Shown here: piece after piece, positions 33,675-43,643 of the stretch | How the letters are laid out: each line of letters begins with the position of its first letter | How positions within the stretch are numbered: position 1 is the stretch's first letter | NCBI GenBank assembly: GCA_028671895.1 | Contig: CM053813.1 | Location: 9,858,001 to 9,922,000 of the forward strand | DNA: 64,000 bases | Direction: 5' to 3' | Source: Oenanthe sinensis | Taxonomy: Eukaryota > Streptophyta > Magnoliopsida > Apiales > Apiaceae | Position numbers and translations under genes: made by a program | Notes under the pieces: generated by a model | The model's input: the letters and a program-made list of their open reading frames with translations, nothing else | Databases searched by the model: none | What the model was told of the DNA's origin: nothing

Positions 33675-36600
33675 TTAAAACTTTGATTTCTTGCGCTCCT
33701 CTTCCTCATGAGCTTTCTTCTTGGCTGCTTTTTCTTTCTTCATGAACTCAGGGTTGCAGACTTCATCCATTCTTTTCTTGAGAAGATTAAGTCCTTCTGC
33801 TTCCACATGATTTCTGATCTTGTAATCTCGAAACAACCTCAACCACCTTTCAACCATGCTGCGAGTGGTAAGCTTCGTGGGAATGTCTTCAAACCTCAGC
33901 TTCGTGACTTTGTCAGGATACCCCTTTTCACCTTTCTTCCTTATAACCAGCTGCTTAGGGTATCCAATGACAATAGCGGTGGTGCATTGCTGTAGCCTCT
34001 GAATGTCAAGCTATTTTCTTCTCTTACAGAAATTATCAAATGTGACCCTTAGATAATCCTGATCAAACTCGTCAACATCATCCATCTCATCAATCAATTC
34101 CCTTATGATACACAGTGTTTCATGACTGTGTTCTGCAAAGATGTCATACTTGATTTTAATGATGGTTTCCACCTGATGCTTGTCTGTATAGATCAGCAGA
34201 TCATTCTCATTCTCAGCTTTGCTCTTGACAAACTTGACATTTGCACTAACCACTGCCTAAGCTTCCTCCCTTATTTCCCCTTCTTCTGGAATGTCTATTC
34301 TTGGATCTCCGTATCTTTGCACATGCTCTCTTATTGCCTCGTCTTGCTGCTCGAATGCATAGTCTTCAGGTTCCTTCTTAACCACTGGTAGTGTAGCTTC
34401 AGGCAACTTGTATCTAGCGTCTTGCCTTCTTATCAGCTTCTCCAAGTCCTTAGCCACCAGCTTCTTTTCCTTTGTTAGAAAACCCTTAGAGAGGACTAGC
34501 TTTGCAACTGCCTTTAGCACATTTCCGCTCGGAGTTAGTTTCGAGTCATGCAGATTTACGATCCTCAAGACCTTGTCATGGACATATCTGATCTGGTAGG
34601 GATTTAGAATAATGTCAACCCCTCTGTCTTCAGCCATCTTCAACAATTTCTCCTTAAACAGCACTCTAGTCTTGACAGAGGTGTCTACCTTGTGAGCGAA
34701 TTCTACCAGTTCACTTGCACCCCTTGCATGGAAGAAAGCTTCATCGACCATACACGGCCCGATTTTTGTTATGGGTGTCCAAGTGATCATCAGATTCCAT
34801 GCCTTCTCCTTGAATATAACTTGTACGGAGGTGCATCCCTATCTTATACAATTTAGATAATTCAGCAGCCCAGGGTTTAGATTTTCTAGCTTATGAAGAA
34901 GAAAGCTCAATCTTTCTGAGTCATGAGCATAGGCTCTTGGTCCAACTAAGGCTTCTCTAGCCTTGTCCCACTCGGGACCTTCCCTCCTTATGTCAGCCTG
35001 GACCTTAGGATCTTTGATCTTTTTCATTTCGTACTCATGCTGAGTTTTCTGAGCCGCTCTCTTCTCCTTTGCCATTAGTTCTTTTTCAACTATCCCTTGT
35101 AGCACTTCTTCATTTACTCTTTCTCTGGCTTCCCTGAAAATCTCTCCTTGCATCTCCGCTTCATCAACTTCTTCTTCTGGCACATGCTCGTCAGCAACCG
35201 AGTGGTCTCCTGCATCACCTACAACTCCTGCGCCGGATCCGCCAGGATTTAGACCTCTTTCTTGTTCCCACTCTTTTGCCCGTTGCTCGAGTCTCGACCT
35301 CCTTGCCACTAAGGCTTCTACATCCATCTCGTCATCATCAGAATCTTCAATAAAGTCTCCCATAAATGCATCGACGAGAGGTGTTTCTTTCTCAGCTTCT
35401 TCTTCAACTACCATCTTTTGCTTGCCTTTGTCCTTAAGAGCCGGTTGAGCCTCCTCCAACTTTTCACCAGATTTGTCTGAGGACTCGATCACCGGACCCT
35501 TACTAGTCAGCTTTTTCAGACCCTGATCCTCCTTCTCCCCCTTAGGTGTGTTATCCTCATCAAGAGCATCATCATCATTATTATCGTCACCACCACCACC
35601 GGTTGAAGGACCAGGTCCAGCCCTGTTACGTCCAAAGACAGCATCAAGTAGTTCATTCAGCTTCGTCCAAACCTGAGACATGCCATGAGTGACATCATCT
35701 ACTGACCTCCCAACCTCTACCTGTGCCAATCCAAGATTGTTTATCTTGTCAATCATTTGATTTTGGACGGCAATCAGGTTCTCCATGAACTGAGCTCCAA
35801 CCTCCAATCTTCCAGAGTGAGAAGAGACAGCAGCAGTAACACCAGCAACTCCAGCCTCCAAAGCCTCCACTTTCTTCACTAGATCCTGCAATTTGGGGGA
35901 CGGTGTTTGGCTTGGGTTAAACTGTTTACTCTCGCCGGGTTCTGTTTCACTCAAGATCCCTAAAAAGAAGGGATCTACTCTCCCTGTCTCTCCCTCGTGT
36001 TTAGAGCCTAACAGTACTAGAGCCTCATCCACTAATCGCTGGGGACTAGCGGTGAGTTGGTCGGCGATATCGGTCAGTGAGACTGAGCCTTTAAGCGCTG
36101 TGTCTACGATAGGAGATGGCGTTATGACCATGTCATCCCCTTGTTCACTTAGAACCTTTTCTGGTTCGCTGGGTTGTTCTGGAGGCGTAGACCCACCAGT
36201 CACCAGATGTCGTTGCTCTGCGAGCAACTTGTTTTCTGATTTAGATGAGAAAGCGTCATCCGTACTGGATTCGACAGACTCTTCCGCATTAAAACTTTCT
36301 GAGATCCTAGCATCAGAAGTGCTAGTCTCAGTTTGCCATTCCCCTTCCGAGAAATTGCTCAAAGAGCCCTGAGCGGACAACTCAGGGGAGGCAGGGCCAG
36401 CTCCTATTGGCTGTTGAGCTGGACCCCCTCCTTGACTCTCACCAACATGCCTAGGCGAGTGCGAATGTGTTGGAATGTTTTGGAGAGGAGAGCCACCAGC
36501 GTGAGGTGTGGTGGCTGTGAGAGGTGAACTAGCCTTAACAGGTTGTGCAGTTGCCACTGGGTTTGAATCCACCTTTTGCTTCTTTGGAGGTGGCAGAGCT

Positions 36601-37880
36601 GCTGAAGTGACTACTCTCTCAACTCCTACACTCCCTCCACTCGAATCACTCGACTCAGATAAGCTTGCCTTCCTTTTAGCACCAGTATTAGGGCTGGCTG
36701 AACGTTTATGAACAGAAGGGCCTGCAGCCTGGGATAGAGCCTGGGGGTTTTCAGGCCCACGGCTATAGAAAACAGGTTGAATTGATGATTGATCAAGATC
36801 AGCAAGAATAGGTACCTGACTCAGAAGATCGTCATCCTTGTCAGCTCCAGCTTCTGCAACATTTGCCTCGACCATGTCAACATCCATACCTGCTTCTTCC
36901 AAATTTCTAGGCACTTGATCTCCACCTTCAGCTTCGTTACCGCTACTCTCAGCTTCTACTACAGTAAACTGAGAAGCATGCCTCCTAGCATACTCATCTT
37001 GCAGATCCTGGAAGTACGGAGTCAGGCACAACTCAAAAAGTCTTGACTTTTGCTGGGTTTCCATGGTGGAGATACTCTTTAGAGTCATATCAAAACATGC
37101 CATCCTTTCAGAGCCTTGAAATACTCTTCTGTGTTCCTCTGAAAGGACGTCATCCAGAACCATCTGAAGAAATCTTGGCATCCAGCATTTGACTGGACCA
37201 TCTTCCGGATTCCTAGATGCATTCTTCTCCAATGCCCACCTCTCAAGCAACTGAATCAACAGATGTTTGCCCACATTCACCTTCCTGTTGTTTGCCACTC
37301 CATATAGTATTACCCGACAGCTGTTGTTCATTGGCCTGTAGTCTTTGTCCTTTGGGAACATGCAGCGTTGAATTGCTTGAACTACATAATCCCACTCAGC
37401 TGGTAGCATACCGGTGTTAACCTTTGTTACCTTGATAGGACCTGTGGGAGGGCGACAACCTATCTCCGTGAATAATTGCAACATATCCTCCATAGTGGGT
37501 TCCGGAGCATAATCTTCTGTAGGAAGCCCGAGTACCTCATTGAACTTCCGCAGACTGACTTCATATTTGGCACCATCAATAGTAAAGGATAGGCCTGTTG
37601 GATTTGCTTTTCCACCCTGAATCTCTAGTGTTGAGTAAGCAGCTTGAAGGGCTTCGACATTCAGGATGAGAGAGGCGGTTAACGCATGACTTATGATTGA
37701 AGTGTTGTTGAGGGATTCAATCCAGAACTGATAGTGAATAAATCTACCAGTTGCTCGATCAGCAGAGAGATTAACAAAGTTGGTCTTGGGAATTGTGAAA
37801 TTTGGGTTTGCCATTTTAAATTTGTGTTTGAGAAAAGAAATGTTCTGAAATGGTTTTGCAATGGAAATTTTAGAGAACAA
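33675..37880 (-). CDS. Element C extra ORF after pol (about 1,402 codons, three in-frame stops)
   Basis: The longest open part is 1,013 codons (34839-37880). After a TAG at 34839 the same frame continues through 34790-34257, 34253-34011 and on to 33675, ending KKSKF; the stops at 34839, 34257 and 34011 are the only breaks. The ATG of MANPNFTIPKTNF, 22 codons inside, is a better start and matches A's homologue. Residues about 23-250 form a structured domain (RFIHYQFWIESLNN, EWDYVVQAIQRCM, RVILYGVANNRKVNVGKHLL). A long Ser/Pro/Thr-rich disordered region and a Lys/Glu-rich, coiled-coil-like C-terminal half follow. No signal peptide or membrane helix is visible. The family is the Sirevirus/Athila additional ORF of unknown function; an envelope role is not supported by what I see. 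Confidence 0.85.
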
Positions 37881-38970
37881 GTTCTAAATTTAAACAAAAA
37901 AACGTACACGAACCCCACTAATTACCCCACGTAATTAGTGACACAGATTAAAACAAATTAACTTCCCCACTAATGACCACTTAATTCCCCACTAATGATT
38001 GACGATTGAGTTTTCGAAAGTTAAAGTGAACAGCCGTTTATGTTAAAAAAAACTTATTTTTCGGAAAAACACAAAACGTGGCGGTTCAGTTGCACTTTAA
38101 GGATTAAACAATAGTACCCACAACTATTTCGCTCAAGAACACAAAAGAACTGAAGAACAAGAAAGCACGAGACTAAAAAGATAAACTCACTCGAATGAAA
38201 AGAAACTAAAGAACTAGTTTGCAAGAACACAAATGACGTTAAAAGCAACACAAGAAGTTCAACAATTTTAGACAAAATTTTAGCAGAGTTTCGTTTTAGT
38301 GATTAATGCTTTCACGTAACAGTTAGTGATTTTTGTTTAAGAAAATCACAAGAAAACTTGATGTAATGGCAGGGAAGGAAACTCTGTGAATGTATGTATA
38401 CGCGTGTGTATATGAAGATCTTAAGCTTTTTGAAAGAGAGAGAAAGGTAATGGAAATAATAAACAGTCTTTTTAATGCTATAATATATATATATATAGGC
38501 ACGCTTGAAAAGAAACTGAAAAGACAAGTCACATCTCGATCTCGAGATCCGCATCTCGATCCTCATCTAGATGTCGATCTTGATGTCGATCTCGATCCGC
38601 ATCTCGATTTACATCTCGATGTCGATCTCGATGTCGATCTCGATCCACATCACGATCTACATCTCGATGTCGATCTCGATGTGGATAGATCGAGATGTAC
38701 CTTGACAGTTTTAAGCAATTTTCGCAAGTCGATCTCGATCTCGATCCAGAACCAGATCGAGATTTGCCTTAGAAAATTTTCCATTACTCCATTTAGACAC
38801 TAATCATAAAGATATACAGATCAGCACAAGATTAACATCATGAAACTTTCTAACCCCTTTTGACATGCAACACATACATTTTTGAAATTAAGTACACATT
38901 ATTAATTAAGAATATTCATGAACAACAATAATATGTACACAAACTGAATTCTAACAGATAGGTAGCAAAA
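37881..38970 (-). other. Element C non-coding stretch between pol and extra ORF
   Basis: About 1.1 kb without a sense ORF. It contains a short (TA) run (about 38482-38497) and the CGATCT block at 38532-38763. The antisense 137-codon ORF across that block (DPHLDVDLDVD repeats) is a simple-repeat artefact. Confidence 0.7.
38532..38763 (-). repeat. CGATCT/ATCTCGAT motif block in C post-pol region
   Basis: Dense repeats of ATCTCGAT, GTCGATCTCGAT and CATCTCGAT, including the palindrome GATCTCGAGATC (38539-38550). It is the same motif as in both C LTRs, about 6 kb away, with different spacers, so it was probably amplified independently. Confidence 0.85.
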
Positions 38971-40122
38971 CTAACTGGTGTTAAGCATCCCTAATTCACC
39001 AACCAATCTAGAAAATGTTGATTCATCTAGAGGTTTAGTGAATATATCTGCTATTTGACGTTCAGTAGACACAAATTGCAACTCTACAGTTCCATTTTCT
39101 ACATGCTCTCTAATAAAATGATACCTGATGTCAATGTGCTTGGTCCTGGAGTGATCCACAGGATTGTTGGTCATTGCAATAGCACTTGTGTTATCATACA
39201 TGATAGGAATCTTAGATACTTCCACACCGTAGTCCTTGAGTTGGTTCTTCATCCACAGTATCTGGGCCACACAGCTTCCAGCAGCAATATATTCTGCTTC
39301 AGCTGTTAAGGTAGATACTGTTTGTTGTTTCTTGCTTTGCCAAGACACCAACCTTCTTCCAAGGAACTGACAGCTTCCTGAAGTGCTCTTCCTATCTATT
39401 CTACAACCTGCGTAATCTGAATCCGAATAGCCAACAAGATTAAACCCTGTATCTCTTGGGTACCAAATCCCGAGATTTGATGTTCCCTTGAGATACCTAA
39501 AAATACGCTTTACGGCTATGAGATGTGACTCTCTAGGATCCGCTTGAAACCTTGCACATAAGCACGTAGAGAGCATAATATCAGGTCTGCTAGCAGTTAA
39601 ATACAAAAGTGAGCCGATCATACCTCGATAGCTTGAGATGTCTACAGGTTTACCCGCTTTGTCCTCGCCAAGTTTCGTGGTTGTTGCCATAGGAGTCTTA
39701 GCTTGTGATACATCTTGGAGACCATACTTCTTCAATAGATCATGAATGTACTTGGTCTGGCAGATAAATATCCCGTCCTTCTTCTGAATAACTTGAATGC
39801 CTAGAAAGAACGTCAGCTTTCCCATCATGCTCATCTCATACCTTGATTGCATTAACTTTGCGAATTTAGCACACAACTTCTCATTTGCAGACCCAAAGAT
39901 AATGTCATCCACATATACTTGCACCATTATTAGATCATCTTTGCATTTCTTGTAGAAAAGCGTCTTGTCGATTACTCCTCTGGTGAAACTACTTTCTAAT
40001 AAGAAGTTTGACAGAGTTTCATACCACTTTCGCGGAGACTGCTTAAGGCCATATACTGATTTGAAGAGTCGATAAACATAATCACAATATTTGCTGTCAA
40101 TAAACCCGGGAGGTTGCTCGAC
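38971..40122 (-). CDS. Element C pol, 3' part: RT active site and RNase H
   Basis: Continues in frame from the upstream pol ORF after a single TAG (40123-40125). It opens with VEQPPGF, LKQSPRKWYE and TRGVIDKTLF. The catalytic box VYVDDIIFGS follows, then MSMMGKLTFFLGIQV, GSLLYLTASRPDI, RYLKGTSNLGIWYPRD and the RNase H motifs (DSDYAGC, TAEAEYIAAGSC, YDNTSAIAM). It ends GELGMLNTS. All catalytic residues are present. Antisense ORFs over this region are shadows. Confidence 0.93.
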   Translation of the reverse strand, partial: VEQPPGFIDSKYCDYVYRLFKSVYGLKQSPRKWYETLSNFLLESSFTRGVIDKTLFYKKCKDDLIMVQVYVDDIIFGSANEKLCAKFAKLMQSRYEMSMMGKLTFFLGIQVIQKKDGIFICQTKYIHDLLKKYGLQDVSQAKTPMATTTKLGEDKAGKPVDISSYRGMIGSLLYLTASRPDIMLSTCLCARFQADPRESHLIAVKRIFRYLKGTSNLGIWYPRDTGFNLVGYSDSDYAGCRIDRKSTSGSCQFLGRRLVSWQSKKQQTVSTLTAEAEYIAAGSCVAQILWMKNQLKDYGVEVSKIPIMYDNTSAIAMTNNPVDHSRTKHIDIRYHFIREHVENGTVELQFVSTERQIADIFTKPLDESTFSRLVGELGMLNTS

Positions 40123-42315
40123 CTACACCTCTTCATCCAGTTCACCGTTTAAGAATGCACTCTTGACATCCATTTGATAGACTTTAAAACCATGATGTGC
40201 TGCGAATGCCAAGAACATCCTTACTGCTTCTAGCCTTGCTACTGGTGCATAGGTTTCATCATAATCAATTCCTTCTCTTTGAGTATAACCCTTAGCAACC
40301 AGGCGAGCTTTATTTCGTGTTACAAGTCCGTCTTCATCCAGCTTGTTTCTGAATACCCATTTTGTCCCAACAACAGATCTATTCTTTGGTCTGGGTACCA
40401 GCTTCCACACCTTCTGCCTTTCAAACTGATTGAGTTCCTCTTGCATAGCAATCACCCAATCAGCGTCATCTAGAGCTTCTTCCACCACTTTAGGTTCCAT
40501 CTGGGAAAGGAACACTGAGTATAGACATTCATTCTCAGTGGCAATTTCAGCTCTAGCTTTTCCTCTAGTAGTCACTCCGGCTTCTGGATCACCAATAATT
40601 AGCTCGAACGGATGGTCCTTGTTCCAAGTGCGATCCCTAGCAAATGTTCTTGATGATTCAGCTTGATCTTGTAAGTGAGTGTGACTTAGTCTAGAAGCAC
40701 TTTCACTAGCTTCCCTTGAGCTAGTACTGGCTCTCCCTGAGTGAGCTGCTCCCCCTGAGTGCATACTGACTCCCCCTGAGTTAGTACCAGGTCTGACGGA
40801 AGGTGATCCCTCAGCCCTAGTGTCTTGAATTTGCGAAACACTAGACTCTTGATTAATTTCATTATTTATCGTTGGATCACTACCCTGCACTACAGACTCG
40901 GAAACTGTATCCACTTCATCAATATCCATATTTTCAAATCTTAGGGAAGTGGGCTCATTGTCTTCTTTTAGTATAGACGGGAGCTTTGAGTCGTCGAATG
41001 TGACATTAAGGCTTTCAACCACCTTGCGATCATTAAGTACAAACACCCTGTACGCTGCTATTGCTTCAAGAGAATATCCAATGAAAACCCCTTCATCTGC
41101 TTTGGCATCAAACTTTCCAAGTTGTGCATTGTCTCTTAACACAAAGCATTTTGCACCAAACACGTGGAAGTAGTTGATAAAAGGTTTTCTTTTATTCATC
41201 AGATAATATGGCGTCTCATTATAGTCTTTTGTAATCAGGGTTCTATTATGTGTATAACACGCTGTGCTAACTGCTTCAGCCCAAAAATATAAAGGAAGTT
41301 TTGACTCATACATCATTGTCCTAGCTGCTTCAACCAGTGTCCTGTTCTTCCTTTCTACCACCCCATTCTGCTGCGGTGTTCTAGGTGCTGAATACTGTCG
41401 TCTGATCCCTTTAGATATGCATAAATCCATTAACACTGAGTTCTTGAATTCTGTCCCGTTGTCAGATCGGATAGTCTTCACAGTCAGACTTGCTACATTT
41501 TCAATTACCAGTACATGTCTAATGATCTCATGTGGCACTTCATCTTTCGATGTCACAAACTTCACCCATGTGTATTTGGAAAAGTCATCGACAATTACCA
41601 GCGCATATCTTTTCCTTGACATTGACATAACATTAACGGGTCCAAACAAATCCATGTGAAGTAGTTGTAGGGGCTCGGTAATGCTATTTACTTGCTTATC
41701 TTTATGCGAGGCTCTTTTCGATTTTCCCATCTCACATGCTTCGCAGAGTCCATCTGGGGTGAACTCCATCTGCGGCAGCCCTCTCACCAATTCTCTCCTT
41801 ACGAGATTATTCATTGCTTTAAAGTTCAGGTGAGATAATCTTTTATGCCATAGCCAACTTTCATCAGCAGAAGCCTTGCTGTAGAAACACGTGACTTCAG
41901 ACTGATCAGTAGAATTCATGTCAGCTATGAACAAATTTGACTTCCTTACTCCTTTGAGAGCAAGGCTTCCATCCTTTTTGCTTCGAATCGAACAATCATG
42001 CTTCCCAAAGTTGACGTCAAAACCCCTGTCGGTGAACTGACTAACGCTGAGGAGATTATGTCGCAATCCTTCCACAAAAGACACGTCCTCAATGATAACA
42101 TTTCCACAAACGATCTTGCCATATCCCCTGGTGTAACCTTTGCTGTTATCTCCAAAAGTAACCACGGAGCCGGCTCTCAACACCAAATCTGTTAGCAGGG
42201 ACTTATTGCCGATCATATGCCTCGATGCTCCACTGTCCAGCACCCATATGACTTTACTCTTTTCCTGTTCACTGCCCTGCAAATCCAGAAAGGTTAGGTG
42301 TTCTTCGGAACCCAA
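40123..42315 (-). CDS. Element C pol, 5' part: protease, integrase, RT start
   Basis: 730 codons. Protease DSGAS is near residue 27. The integrase zinc finger has His 157, His 162, Cys 191 and Cys 194, and the core D222, D285 and E321 (35 residues between the last two, as expected). The variable linker is Ser/Gly-rich (SGGVSMHSGG). RT begins at NQFERQKVWKLVP and includes YQMDVKSAF. It ends at a TAG that breaks the VYVEQPPGF motif (TAT to TAG implied). It lies in the -1 frame relative to gag and overlaps its last 22 bp. The real start is unclear: TTGCAGGG at 42282-42275 looks like a splice acceptor or frameshift junction. It would give the processing, integration and polymerase functions. Confidence 0.93.
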   Translation of the reverse strand: MGSEEHLTFLDLQGSEQEKSKVIWVLDSGASRHMIGNKSLLTDLVLRAGSVVTFGDNSKGYTRGYGKIVCGNVIIEDVSFVEGLRHNLLSVSQFTDRGFDVNFGKHDCSIRSKKDGSLALKGVRKSNLFIADMNSTDQSEVTCFYSKASADESWLWHKRLSHLNFKAMNNLVRRELVRGLPQMEFTPDGLCEACEMGKSKRASHKDKQVNSITEPLQLLHMDLFGPVNVMSMSRKRYALVIVDDFSKYTWVKFVTSKDEVPHEIIRHVLVIENVASLTVKTIRSDNGTEFKNSVLMDLCISKGIRRQYSAPRTPQQNGVVERKNRTLVEAARTMMYESKLPLYFWAEAVSTACYTHNRTLITKDYNETPYYLMNKRKPFINYFHVFGAKCFVLRDNAQLGKFDAKADEGVFIGYSLEAIAAYRVFVLNDRKVVESLNVTFDDSKLPSILKEDNEPTSLRFENMDIDEVDTVSESVVQGSDPTINNEINQESSVSQIQDTRAEGSPSVRPGTNSGGVSMHSGGAAHSGRASTSSREASESASRLSHTHLQDQAESSRTFARDRTWNKDHPFELIIGDPEAGVTTRGKARAEIATENECLYSVFLSQMEPKVVEEALDDADWVIAMQEELNQFERQKVWKLVPRPKNRSVVGTKWVFRNKLDEDGLVTRNKARLVAKGYTQREGIDYDETYAPVARLEAVRMFLAFAAHHGFKVYQMDVKSAFLNGELDEEV

Positions 42316-43622
42316 TGATGTTTGGGCCCGGCATCAATAATTTCTTTTTTCTTTTCAGATACAGAAGGCTTTGCCTTGTTACCATCAGGGGCATTCATCT
42401 TGACTTTGTCTTTTCCCTTGTCAACCTTGACTGGTTTGTCAGGTTTGGGAGTAGACTGGTCACTCCTAACTTTAGGAGGACTTGAAGTCTTAGTCTTTGA
42501 CCCCGCATGCTTTTTCTTACCACTACTAGATGTATGTTCAACAGATGCACTAGCAGTATTCATCAAATTAAAATAAGCATGCATGATGTTTACAGCACAT
42601 GGCATACAATTAGGATTATTGCACTTGACATGATTTGCATACATGTTAGGCAAAGCAGTAGTTGCAGGCATGGTATTACAACCAACAGATTTTTCTTCCT
42701 CTACATAGAACGGGCAATAGTAAGACAAATGATCAGTTTGATTACAGATATAGCATGCCTTTCTAGCTCGTGTAGATGTAGATACAGTTGCAGGTTCAGT
42801 TTTAACTGCCTTTACAGGTGCTTTCATTTGGTCTGACCCTGCTACCCATTGTTTATATGACACCGTCTTAGCCTCCTTGGTTCCTACACCTCTCTTAGCA
42901 TAAACAATCTTACTCGCTCTCTTAGAAGTTGTAGGTTCTACTACTTTTACTTCTGAATCTCTTTCAATTTTAATCTCTTGTTCAATTTTAGTAGCAACAG
43001 GATCTATGGTCCTACGCTCAAAATGCTTAAAGATAGGTTTTCTAACATCCACTAAAACCTCAGGCACATCTTCTTTGACTAACACTGGCTCTAACAACTC
43101 AACAGCCCTATTTTTCTTTTTCTGTGTATAGTCAAGTCCTATGTTTACTTTTTCATTTTTACTCTTGCCTGCCAGTTTCATGTACATGTCCCTTTCTACG
43201 AACACTTTATTAGCGGCTTCTTTAAAAGATTGACATGTTATTTTAAGCTCAGCTAATTCATTTTTAAGTTCTTCGTTAAGGTCTTCCCTAATCTTAAGCT
43301 TGTGTTCTAAAACGTCTACCTGATTCATTAACTGCCTTTCTTTACTTTCTCCTGATTCTAATTCCTCTACCCTGGCCTCGAGAAGTCTATTCTTAAGTGA
43401 GAGTTTAGCATTTTCCTCATTAACAGCAATTAGATTTAGTTGGAGATTGTACATGTCTTTAGTCATGGCAGCTAATTCATTTTGGTACTCAGAAATAGAC
43501 ATTTCATTTACGGTTAGAATTGGTACCTCTGATTGTTCTGAAGATTTTGCCATTAAAGCGAAATTGCATAGCTCCTGATCTTCATCTTCATCAGACTCGT
43601 CCCAACCCTTCCCTTCAGTCAC
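42294..43622 (-). CDS. Element C gag, C-terminal part with second knuckle
   Basis: 442 codons in frame with the N-terminal gag, after one stop at 43644-43646. It has an acidic start (WDESDEDEDQE), a long coiled coil (NRLLEARVEELESGESKERQ), CYICNQTDHLSYYC (CX2CX4HX4C), a basic/Ser-rich stretch and the conserved end HHWVPKNT. The first few residues before MTEGKGW are also in frame. It would form the particle and bind RNA. Confidence 0.9.
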   Translation of the reverse strand: MTEGKGWDESDEDEDQELCNFALMAKSSEQSEVPILTVNEMSISEYQNELAAMTKDMYNLQLNLIAVNEENAKLSLKNRLLEARVEELESGESKERQLMNQVDVLEHKLKIREDLNEELKNELAELKITCQSFKEAANKVFVERDMYMKLAGKSKNEKVNIGLDYTQKKKNRAVELLEPVLVKEDVPEVLVDVRKPIFKHFERRTIDPVATKIEQEIKIERDSEVKVVEPTTSKRASKIVYAKRGVGTKEAKTVSYKQWVAGSDQMKAPVKAVKTEPATVSTSTRARKACYICNQTDHLSYYCPFYVEEEKSVGCNTMPATTALPNMYANHVKCNNPNCMPCAVNIMHAYFNLMNTASASVEHTSSSGKKKHAGSKTKTSSPPKVRSDQSTPKPDKPVKVDKGKDKVKMNAPDGNKAKPSVSEKKKEIIDAGPKHHWVPKNT

Positions 43623-43643
43623 AACATACGCCCGGCTTCCCTT

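Noticed and set aside
33675..37880. Envelope glycoprotein for the extra ORF of C
   Set aside because: No signal peptide, transmembrane helix or cysteine-rich ectodomain visible; the additional-ORF label is safer.
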